Positions 1 through 4,874 of a stretch of DNA of 6,007 nt are shown here, in pieces (position 1 is the first letter of the stretch; every line of letters starts with the position of its first letter). The notes below the pieces were generated by a model that was not told the origin of the DNA, ran no database searches, and worked only from the letters and a program-made list of their open reading frames with translations. Source of the stretch: Pseudomonadota bacterium (GTDB taxonomy: Bacteria > Myxococcota_A > Polyangia > Fen-1088); assembly GCA_017881285.1 (NCBI GenBank), contig JADGRD010000245.1:1-6007 (forward strand). Direction: 5' to 3'. A program made the position numbers and the translations under genes.

Positions 1-60
1 GGCCTGGCAGTTACTAGACCTGTGGGCAGAGCCCGGCAGGGCTTGGCGAGGCCGCGCGAA

Positions 61-88
61 GGGCGGGGGAGGCAGGGGGGGAGGCGGG
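61..88 (+). other. G-quadruplex-type G-run
   Basis: Four runs of three or more G occur within 28 bases: GGG, GGGGG, GGGGGGG and GGG, separated by C, AGGCA and AGGC. This meets the usual sequence definition of a potential intramolecular G-quadruplex on the plus strand. It lies between the two halves of the left repeat copy and downstream of the minus-strand PilZ gene. In GC-rich DNA such motifs can arise by chance, so function is not implied. Confidence 0.5.
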
Positions 89-180
89 TGCCGAGTGCGC
101 AGCTAACCCTCTCAGGGTTCCCATCAGATCGCGTGGGCGTAGACGGGCTTTGCCCGTCGGAGCCAGAGCGCGGGAGGGCT

Positions 181-203
181 TGGGAACCCTCTCAGGGTTC
201 CCA
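181..203 (-). terminator. Hairpin after the PilZ gene, possible terminator
   Basis: A perfect 10-bp inverted repeat (TGGGAACCCT, loop CTC, AGGGTTCCCA) begins 9 bases beyond the stop codon of the minus-strand PilZ gene, a typical place for a transcription terminator. No T-run follows on the minus strand, so it is not a classical intrinsic terminator. It may act as a 3'-end stabiliser or simply be part of the repeat element described for this region. The second copy of the core at 105-119 has only a 6-bp stem. Confidence 0.4.
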
Positions 204-212
204 TCACAATGC

Positions 213-536
213 CTAGCCCTGGAAGAAGCGATTCAGCGCCCAGACCTCGCGCGCGCGCAGGCCTTGGAAGCGAATGCCCATGCCCGCAGCTTGGTCGGGT
301 CCACCGGGCTCGACCCAGCGGACCTCGCCCGTCACCTCGATCGGCTCCGGCTGGGTCGGGATGCGGAAGCGAATCTGCAGCCGGGATTGCAGGGGTAGGG
401 TCTCGTCGGTTTCGACGAAAACCCCACCCAGGGAGATGTTCCCAGTGGTGGCGGTATGCGTGCGATTGCCGGCGACGACCTCGACATCCAGGCGGCGAGC
501 GTAACGGGGATCTGTGCGACGAAAGTGGTCTGACAC
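213..536 (-). CDS. Single-domain PilZ protein, probable c-di-GMP binder
   Basis: This is a protein of about 107 residues that is essentially one PilZ domain, a small beta-barrel that usually binds cyclic di-GMP and passes the signal to a partner. Both ligand motifs are visible: an RxxxR at about residues 7-11 (RTDPR, inside RRTDPRYARR) and the NxSxxG motif NISLGG at about 33-38. It then runs through typical barrel strands (EVTGEVRWV, GMGIRF) to a short C-terminal helix. There is no signal peptide, membrane segment or output domain, so it would be a cytoplasmic adaptor. Two adjacent starts are possible, TTG at 539 and GTG at 536. GTG is preferred because a GAGAGG sequence lies 8 bases upstream of it (5 from TTG). 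It is transcribed away from the plus-strand genes and has its own candidate promoter. The family resembles the PilZ paralogues abundant in myxobacteria. Confidence 0.88.
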   Translation of the reverse strand: MSDHFRRTDPRYARRLDVEVVAGNRTHTATTGNISLGGVFVETDETLPLQSRLQIRFRIPTQPEPIEVTGEVRWVEPGGPDQAAGMGIRFQGLRAREVWALNRFFQG

Positions 537-539
537 CAA

Positions 540-809
540 ACTAGCCTCTCGGGCGGCGTAAACCTTCTACCACCCTGGCGCCAATATTAGGGATAGTTGG
601 CTGACGAATCAATCGCCGGCAACGATTCCGTGGGGTTCCAGCGCACTGTGCCTCGCCGCAACACGGACCCGCCCCCGGGAAGGCCATGGCTCTCAACGAA
701 GACTAGCCACTGTCTTTCCCCGAAGAATTGGGTACTATGAGGCCATCCCGGCGGGGAAGAGCCGTCGCCCGCCATTTCGCCAACCATCCCCCTCGCCCGA
801 GCACGACCC
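540..809. other. Divergent intergenic region, no gene seen
   Basis: This stretch of 270 bases separates the minus-strand PilZ gene from the plus-strand DUF1232-like gene. Apart from the minus-strand promoter candidate at 584-612, no coding sequence with credible composition was found. A weak TACTAT at 733-738 could serve as a -10 box for the plus-strand gene, but no matching -35 box sits upstream. TCCGTG at 626-631 and CACGGA at 662-667 can pair across a 30-base loop. Confidence 0.5.
584..612 (-). promoter_or_regulatory. Candidate sigma70-type promoter for the minus-strand PilZ gene
   Basis: On the minus strand TTGATT (607-612) is followed after exactly 17 bases by TAATAT (584-589). Each hexamer matches the sigma70 consensus at four of six positions, and the spacing is ideal. 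Transcription would begin near 577, giving a leader of about 40 bases with a GAGAGG ribosome-binding site before the GTG at 536. The site is one of the few AT-richer patches in the window, which adds some weight. It has not been tested. Confidence 0.45.
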
Positions 810-1400
810 ATGGACAAGGACCAAGAGCGCAGTTTCCTCGAGACACTTGCGCGGGTCTTGGCCTCGCTGCCCTTCGACCTCAAGGTCCTGCTCGAGGCGG
901 TTTCCGATCCGGATCTCGAACACGAGGTGCGTGAGATCGCCGCGGCCGCCGTGGTGTACATCATCTCCCCGCGCGAGGGGAACATCGACCCGTACCTGCG
1001 CTATGGCGAGGATGCGATCATGCTCCGCCTGGCTGGCCGGCGTATCCTCGAGAAGGGCGGCGAGAGCGCGGGGCAGTTTCGCCAGCGCTTCGCCGAGGAA
1101 TTCGAGCGCCTCGCGGGCGAGCTCGCGGTCATCGAACGCGCCTTGGGCCACCCCCTCATGGGCTGGCTCGACGGACGCTGGGCTGCCCTGCGCAAGGCCG
1201 CCTACGTGCGCAAGAAGATCTCGGTGTTCGTCGACGACCAGGAGGTCGGCATGTTGCTCTATGACGACGGCCTCAAGTTCGGCACCAACTACCCCATCTC
1301 GGAGAAGAGCCTGGCCGGTCGGCTCAAGCAGGCGCAGCCGCTCGTCGACCACTTGCAGAAGAAGTGGGACCAGAACAAGAAGAAGATCACGCAGCCCTAG
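810..1400 (+). CDS. YkvA/DUF1232-like protein of unknown function
   Basis: This is a protein of 196 residues. Residues about 20-80 resemble the YkvA/DUF1232 family: a helical stretch (DLKVLLEAVSDPDLEHEVR) followed by a YxxSP turn (YIISP, 50-54), an ID at 59-60 and a G-[DE]-D at 66-68, comparable to the family's Y-x-x-S-P-x-D...G..DD signature. It differs from the classic family in having no obvious membrane helix and a long extra C-terminal part (about 85-196) that is charged and ends in a Lys-rich tail (KKWDQNKKK). The biochemical role of the family is unknown. The ATG at 810 is chosen as the first start giving the conserved N-terminus; no clear ribosome-binding site precedes it. It lies 75 bases upstream of the HD gene and in the same reading frame, so the pair may be cotranscribed. 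The family assignment is by motif only. Confidence 0.72.
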   Translation: MDKDQERSFLETLARVLASLPFDLKVLLEAVSDPDLEHEVREIAAAAVVYIISPREGNIDPYLRYGEDAIMLRLAGRRILEKGGESAGQFRQRFAEEFERLAGELAVIERALGHPLMGWLDGRWAALRKAAYVRKKISVFVDDQEVGMLLYDDGLKFGTNYPISEKSLAGRLKQAQPLVDHLQKKWDQNKKKITQP

Positions 1401-1475
1401 CGCTTCGGATCGGGTGGAGCGGCCAGCAGGCGTGGATGTTGCGAGCGCGAGTTTCTCCAGATCAGGATTCGATCG

Positions 1476-2399
1476 ATGGGTGAGGAAGCGGCCCCCTTTG
1501 GCACGGGTACCGATGCCATCCTGCAGGTGGCCGCGCAGGTCGCCGGTGGCGGCGTGGCCGTGGTCCCCGAGATCACGGCCGCGGCGCGGCTGGCGGCTCC
1601 CGCGCTTACCGCCATGCCGCCCGCGCGTCTGCGCCAGGCCTTGGAGCAGGTGATCCTGGGCTCGGCGGCGGGGCAGGGTCTGCAATGGCTGCACGACGCT
1701 GGCGTCCGCGCCGTGCTCTTGCCCGAGCTCGAGGCCACGGTCGACTTCTCCCAGGAGGCGGGCCGCCGGCACAAGGACGTCTGGGAGCACACCAAACAAG
1801 TCGTCATGCAGGCGTCGCCCCGGCCCTTGCTGCGCTGGGCGGCTTTGCTCCACGACGTGGGCAAGGTCTCGACGCGCGTCTTGCTACCCGACGGCCGGGT
1901 GACGTTTCACCGGCACGCGGAGGTGGGCGCGCGCCTGTTCGGGCCGATCGCGCGCCGGCTCGGCTTTCCGCGCGACGAACGGCAGCGCGTCTCGGGTCTC
2001 ATCCTCCATCACCTGCGTGCCAACGCCTACGAGGCGGCATGGAGCGACGCGGCCGTGCGCCGCTTCGACCACGAGATGGGCGAGCTTCTGGACGACCTCA
2101 TCGATCTCTCTCGCGCGGACGTCACCTCGGCGCGCCCGGGCCGCAAGCAGGAGGCCGCGCGCAACATCGACGCTCTTCTCCAGAGGATCCTGGTCGTTCG
2201 GGCCCTCGACGCGCGCGTCGCGCCGCTGCCGCCCGGGTTGGGCGACGCCATCATGGCGGCCTTCCACCTCTCGCCTTCGCGGCGGGTGGGCGAGCTTCGC
2301 AGGTTGTGCGAAGAGGCCATCGACCGTGGCGAGCTGGCCGAGCGGCAGTCGGCCGAGTACTACGTGGACCATCTGCGGCAGCAGGGGATCGACGGGTAG
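1476..2399 (+). CDS. HD-domain protein related to CCA-adding enzyme, lacking the catalytic head
   Basis: This protein of 307 residues aligns by eye with the neck, body and tail of bacterial tRNA nucleotidyltransferase/poly(A) polymerase proteins. Residues 12-60 match the neck (PEITAAARLAAPAL...RLRQALEQVI), 95-215 the HD body, and 255-300 the tail (GDAIM, VGELRRLCEEAIDRGEL). The HD metal ligands appear intact: H105, H126-D127 (ALLHDVGK), H147, H178-H179 and D215. The N-terminal nucleotidyltransferase domain, with the acidic residues that add CCA, is absent: full-length relatives are usually 400 residues or more, and the DNA upstream encodes another protein. It therefore cannot be a CCA-adding enzyme by itself. 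E. coli Cca's HD domain has 2',3'-cyclic phosphodiesterase and phosphatase activity, so RNA-end or nucleotide phosphohydrolysis is a reasonable guess. The ATG at 1476 has only a weak CAGG upstream, but no other in-frame start lies between it and the preceding TAG. Confidence 0.85.
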   Translation: MGEEAAPFGTGTDAILQVAAQVAGGGVAVVPEITAAARLAAPALTAMPPARLRQALEQVILGSAAGQGLQWLHDAGVRAVLLPELEATVDFSQEAGRRHKDVWEHTKQVVMQASPRPLLRWAALLHDVGKVSTRVLLPDGRVTFHRHAEVGARLFGPIARRLGFPRDERQRVSGLILHHLRANAYEAAWSDAAVRRFDHEMGELLDDLIDLSRADVTSARPGRKQEAARNIDALLQRILVVRALDARVAPLPPGLGDAIMAAFHLSPSRRVGELRRLCEEAIDRGELAERQSAEYYVDHLRQQGIDG

Positions 2400-2406
2400 C
2401 CCAGCA

Positions 2407-2447
2407 GATCGCCCCGGCCGTTTCGCACTGGCGAAGCGATCCGGTTT
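2407..2447 (+). terminator. Possible terminator hairpin after the HD gene
   Basis: Two nested inverted repeats lie just after the HD gene stop. TTCGC (2422-2426) pairs with GCGAA (2431-2435) around the loop ACTG, and directly outside it GATCGC (2407-2412) pairs with GCGATC (2436-2441), leaving a 9-base bulge on the 5' side. Only a TTT (2445-2447) follows, so this is a weak intrinsic terminator. Its place between a protein gene and an RNA gene makes termination plausible. Confidence 0.4.
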
Positions 2448-2456
2448 GTGGGAAAA

Positions 2457-2556
2457 GGAAGGCGGTCCCGGGCGACGGAACACTTGCGAACCCCGCCAGG
2501 CCTGGAAGGGAGCAACGGTAGCTTGTCGACTGGGTGCTCGGGACCTTTGCTATTCC
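2457..2556 (+). ncRNA. ffs: Bacterial small SRP RNA (4.5S RNA)
   Basis: This is the RNA of the signal recognition particle, which binds Ffh and targets nascent membrane proteins to the translocon. The diagnostic domain IV hairpin is at 2497-2514: CAGG, CCT, a GGAA tetraloop, GGG and AGCA, corresponding to the Ffh-binding symmetric loop of E. coli 4.5S RNA. Outside it CCG (2493-2495) pairs with CGG (2516-2518), with a C-A mismatch next to the loop. The long rod closes with GGTCCCG (2464-2470) and CGGGACC (2539-2545). Further pairing GGC/GCT and GGAA/TTCC, with small bulges, extends it to 2457 and 2556, about 100 nt in all, the normal size of the small form without an Alu domain. The exact ends are inferred from pairing. 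No strong promoter is visible just upstream. Confidence 0.88.
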
Positions 2557-2593
2557 CCCGTGGTTAGGGCGGCGGGCGTAGGTCATGGCGTTG

Positions 2594-2618
2594 GGCCGCG
2601 AAATACACGATAGCGGCC
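2594..2618. promoter_or_regulatory. Inverted repeat upstream of yggX
   Basis: GGCCGC (2594-2599) and GCGGCC (2613-2618) form a perfect 6-bp inverted repeat around a relatively AT-rich 13-base centre. It ends 56 bases before the yggX start and about 40 bases after the SRP RNA. It could be an operator, a leader hairpin or part of an SRP transcript terminator. No T-run follows, and the sequence alone does not decide. Confidence 0.3.
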
Positions 2619-2663
2619 ACTTGGGCGGAATCCCTGCTATTGTTTCGGGGCAGACTCCATTGC

Positions 2664-2670
2664 AAGGAGG
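2664..2670 (+). promoter_or_regulatory. Strong ribosome-binding site that fixes the yggX start
   Basis: AAGGAGG, a near-perfect Shine-Dalgarno sequence, lies 4 bases before the ATG at 2675. It is the best ribosome-binding site in the window and rules out the longer in-frame reading from 2585, whose extra 30 residues do not occur in the family. Confidence 0.85.
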
Positions 2671-2674
2671 CCAG

Positions 2675-2938
2675 ATGTCTCGCCTCGTCAAGTGCGTCAA
2701 GCTCGGTCAAGAGCTCCCAGGGATCGCCTACAAGCCGTTCAACAACGAGCTCGGACAGAGGATCTACGACAGCGTCTCGCAGCAGGCGTGGATGATGTGG
2801 CTCGAGTACTCCACCCGCATCGTCAATGAGTTCCGCTTGGATTTGGGTTCACCCGCGGGGCAGAAGCTTCTCTTCGAGCAGGCCGAACAGTTCTTCTTTG
2901 GGCCGGGCGGGCAGAACCCGCCTGACTATGTGCCGTAG
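2675..2938 (+). CDS. yggX: YggX, probable Fe(2+)-trafficking / oxidative damage protection protein
   Basis: This is a small cytoplasmic protein of 87 residues, the usual length of YggX (about 90). In enterobacteria YggX lowers damage to iron-sulfur clusters and DNA under oxidative stress and has been linked to handling of labile iron. Recognition rests on the near-universal N-terminus MSRxxxC with the conserved Cys at residue 7, followed by the ELGQRIYDSVSQQAWMMW segment (E. coli has ELGKRIYNEISKEAWAQW), then INE/VNEFRL and an acidic-aromatic end (EQFFFG). A strong AAGGAGG site precedes the chosen ATG. It begins about 120 bases after the SRP RNA and is followed after 18 bases by the two-domain PilZ gene, so it is probably the first gene of that cluster. 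No SoxS-type or Fur-type site could be identified. Confidence 0.95.
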   Translation: MSRLVKCVKLGQELPGIAYKPFNNELGQRIYDSVSQQAWMMWLEYSTRIVNEFRLDLGSPAGQKLLFEQAEQFFFGPGGQNPPDYVP

Positions 2939-2956
2939 GCGAACAGATCCGAATCC

Positions 2957-3841
2957 ATGCCGGAATTCAAGGGACCCAGGAGCTCGGGCACGATGCCGGC
3001 GGCCATTCCCGCCGGTGCGCCGTCGCGGTCCAACCTCATGCCGCGCCTGGAGATCCCCCGTGATGCGCGCATCCCTCTCGCCGCGCAGGTTCGGCTTAAG
3101 TACGCCAGCATCCTCGATTTCCACGAAAGCCAGTCGGTGAACATCAGCCGCACGGGGATGTTCGTCGTCTCCGACACGCCGGGGCCGGTCGGCTCCCTGG
3201 TCGACTTCGCGTTCTGCCTCGAAGACGGATTGGTGCTGCTCAAGGGCAAGGGCGAGGTCGTCCGGGTCACGCAACAGCCGGTGGTGGGCATGGGCGTGCG
3301 CTTTCGCGAGCTCGACGAGGATAGCCGCAAGTGCCTCGCGCGCATCGTGGAGATCAACGAGCAGGAAGGGCGTTCATCGCGCATCTCCCTCGACTTCGGC
3401 GAAGGCCGGGCGCTCACGCCGCGTCCCGCTACGCCCTCGCCTCCCGCGCCCCTGCCCATCACGCCCCGGCCGGGGGCGGTTCCCGTGGCCCGCGCCGCGC
3501 ACATGCTCCAAGGCGCCACACGGGTGCAACCGGGGCTTTCCGTCGTCGGCCAGGACGTGCAAGTCCGCCTCACGCCGCTCACGGTCGGCTACTTCACCAA
3601 CAATCCCCTCATCAATATCCGCCTGGGCGGGTTCGTCATCCCGGTGGACGACGAGATTTCCATGGGGGCGACTTTCGAGGTGACCATCGTCGACAACGAC
3701 GGGATTTCGCTCTTTCACGGCAAAGGCAAGGTCGTGGCCAAGGATGGGCATCGCATCGGCATCCGGCTCTCGGACGTGAGCAAGCCCGTGTTCACGCGGC
3801 TACAAGCCGAAGTCGCGAGGCTGAGCCCTGGCGGCAAGTAG
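2957..3841 (+). CDS. Tandem PilZ protein with a degenerate second domain
   Basis: This is a cytoplasmic protein of 294 residues with two PilZ-like units joined by a proline-rich linker. Unit 1 (about 33-133) has Arg residues at 35 and 38 (PRDARIPL), the NxSxxG motif NISRTG at 62-67, and the typical barrel end GMGVRFREL. Residues about 150-180 are rich in Pro and Ala (RPATPSPPAPLP) and are probably flexible. Unit 2 (about 200-290) has a similar strand pattern (NIRLGGFVIP, GKGKVV, HRIGIRL), but the conserved Ser of NxSxxG is Arg and no RxxxR precedes it, so it probably does not bind cyclic di-GMP in the usual way and may bind a partner. Unit 1 also has RxxR rather than RxxxR spacing. The start is uncertain: ATG 2957 has no clear ribosome-binding site, and Met13 and Met28 are alternatives. 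Translation may depend on yggX, 18 bases upstream. Confidence 0.85.
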   Translation: MPEFKGPRSSGTMPAAIPAGAPSRSNLMPRLEIPRDARIPLAAQVRLKYASILDFHESQSVNISRTGMFVVSDTPGPVGSLVDFAFCLEDGLVLLKGKGEVVRVTQQPVVGMGVRFRELDEDSRKCLARIVEINEQEGRSSRISLDFGEGRALTPRPATPSPPAPLPITPRPGAVPVARAAHMLQGATRVQPGLSVVGQDVQVRLTPLTVGYFTNNPLINIRLGGFVIPVDDEISMGATFEVTIVDNDGISLFHGKGKVVAKDGHRIGIRLSDVSKPVFTRLQAEVARLSPGGK

Positions 3842-3849
3842 GTTCCTCG

Positions 3850-3878
3850 TCGACTGCGAGGGACAGAGTCGATACACT
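3850..3878 (+). promoter_or_regulatory. Possible promoter giving a leaderless SEC-C transcript
   Basis: TCGACT (3850-3855) and TACACT (3873-3878) are separated by 17 bases, and each matches the sigma70 consensus at four of six positions. The expected transcription start, 7 bases past the -10 box, falls on the GTG start codon at 3885. No Shine-Dalgarno sequence lies at a usable distance, which agrees with leaderless translation. Matches this partial occur by chance, so this is a weak call. Confidence 0.3.
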
Positions 3879-3884
3879 AGCGCC

Positions 3885-4850
3885 GTGACTGCGCAGAACA
3901 GCAAGGAAGCCGAGGCAAGCGACGACAAGGCCACCGAGGCGCATGCGCGCCTGGCCGGCACCGGGCGCAATGCTCCATGTCCGTGTGGCTCGGGTAAGAA
4001 GTACAAGAAGTGCCATCTGGCCGCCGACGAAGGCGCCGTGGCCGCGCCGGCCGCGGCCCCGGATCCCGAGGAAATGCTGGCCACGGGCTGGCGGTTGTTC
4101 GAGCAGCGGCGGCCGGGCGCCGCGGAGAAATTGTTCCGCTCCGCTCTCGCCCTGCGCCCGGAGTGGGCCGATGCCCTGGCCGGCATTGGCCTAGCGCGCC
4201 TGCAGTCGGGCGACAACGAGGGCGCGCGCCAGGAGTTCCGCGAGGTCCAGCGCGTATCCGAGTCGATCGCGGCCGAGCTGCGCGGCTCGGGAGCCAAGGA
4301 TGCCTTCACGCGCAAGGAGTCGCAGGCCTACATCCGCTCGTGCCACGCACTTGGATGCCTGGACTTCGACGAGAAGAAGTACGAGGAGGCGCTGGTCGAG
4401 CTCGAGCGGGTCTTTGCCGTCGACGAAGGCGCGGTGGGCACCGAAGCGCGCCTCATCGCCGGCATCGCCCTGGTGAAGCTGGGCCGTGCCGCCGAGGCGG
4501 CGCCGGTGCTCGAAGTCGCGGCCAAGGCGGAGGCGGGCGCCGGTCGCGCGCCGATGAGCCTGGGGCTGGCGCATTTTCTCGCAGGCAACCGCGAGGCCGC
4601 GGAGCGCGCGCTCGAGCAGGCCCTTGCCGCGAACGCCAACCTGGCCAAGGTCCTGCTTGGCCGCATCCCCAAGCGCGCCGCCAACTTGGGCACGGCGACG
4701 CCGGGCAGCCGCGAGGAAGCCTTCGGCTACGTGCAGACCTACGGGGATGCCTGGGAGGCGCCCGCCAAAAAGTTCCTCGAAGAGTACTTGGAAACCCGGG
4801 CGGCGTTGCCCAAGGCGGCCGCGAGCGAAGGCGCGCCCGAAAGCGGCTAG
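3885..4850 (+). CDS. SEC-C motif and TPR-repeat protein
   Basis: This is a protein of 321 residues. After a charged N-terminal tail it carries a SEC-C zinc-binding motif at about 28-44 (GRNAPCPCGSGKKYKKCH; ligands C32, C34, C43 and H44), the same module found at the end of SecA and in many small proteins, where it binds zinc and can mediate contact with SecB or the ribosome. The rest is mostly helical, with TPR-like repeats at about 62-125, 150-182, 186-217 and 220-252 (for example AEKLFRSALALRPEWADALAGIG). The C-terminal GSREEAFGYVQTYGDAW (274-290) resembles a segment seen at the end of other SEC-C/TPR proteins. The likely role is as a scaffold in protein quality control or translation; no enzymatic site is seen. 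The GTG start at 3885 follows a 43-base gap and has no clear ribosome-binding site. It sits inside a PilZ-rich cluster. Confidence 0.88.
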   Translation: MTAQNSKEAEASDDKATEAHARLAGTGRNAPCPCGSGKKYKKCHLAADEGAVAAPAAAPDPEEMLATGWRLFEQRRPGAAEKLFRSALALRPEWADALAGIGLARLQSGDNEGARQEFREVQRVSESIAAELRGSGAKDAFTRKESQAYIRSCHALGCLDFDEKKYEEALVELERVFAVDEGAVGTEARLIAGIALVKLGRAAEAAPVLEVAAKAEAGAGRAPMSLGLAHFLAGNREAAERALEQALAANANLAKVLLGRIPKRAANLGTATPGSREEAFGYVQTYGDAWEAPAKKFLEEYLETRAALPKAAASEGAPESG

Positions 4851-4874
4851 GGCGGGGGCAGCGAGGCAGCGGCC

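Larger units (their letters stand above)
1..212. repeat. Non-coding region with a two-copy degenerate repeat and hairpins
   Basis: No credible gene is visible here. Two short elements each occur twice. Element A, beginning CAGAGC and ending AGGGCTTGG, lies at 27-46 and 164-183 with 18 of 20 bases identical. Element B is 22 bases long, lies at 105-126 and 185-206, and is identical in both copies. Its core AACCCTCTCAGGGTT is a 6-bp inverted repeat with a CTC loop. In the right copy A and B are almost adjacent; in the left copy 58 bases of G-rich sequence separate them. An unrelated perfect hairpin (GACGGGC, loop TTT, GCCCGTC) lies between at 142-158. This looks like an intergenic repeat family or a small structured region. 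Whether it recurs in the genome cannot be seen from this window. Confidence 0.6.

Noticed and set aside
1..212. CRISPR-type array at the left edge
   Set aside because: Only two copies of each short element exist, with unequal spacing and no cas gene nearby.
686..706. Six-codon ATG frame (MALNED) preceded by GGGAAGG in the divergent region
   Set aside because: It could be a leader peptide, but nothing shows that this region is transcribed in that direction from upstream, and such short frames are common by chance.
587..985. A 132-codon minus-strand frame in the divergent region
   Set aside because: It is Ser/Arg-rich without motif, overlaps the start of the DUF1232-like gene, and its end lies inside the promoter candidate of the PilZ gene.
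735..1853. A 372-codon open frame on the minus strand opposite the DUF1232-like and HD genes
   Set aside because: The plus strand here encodes proteins with recognisable motifs, while the minus frame has an Arg/Leu/Gly-rich composition without any motif. Long antisense frames are expected in GC-rich coding DNA.
1685..2521. A 278-codon plus-strand frame overlapping the HD gene
   Set aside because: It is Arg/Ala/Gly-rich, spans the HD gene in another frame and runs into the SRP RNA; it is a shadow of the real gene.
2624..2637. Sigma54-like GG-N10-GC upstream of yggX
   Set aside because: Only the invariant dinucleotides and a few neighbours fit; the 5' element reads GGGCGGA instead of TGGCACG. 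In GC-rich DNA this is expected by chance.
2585..2674. Extended N-terminus for YggX
   Set aside because: The strong AAGGAGG site and the family's MSRxxxC N-terminus place the start at 2675; the extension covers the inverted repeat region.
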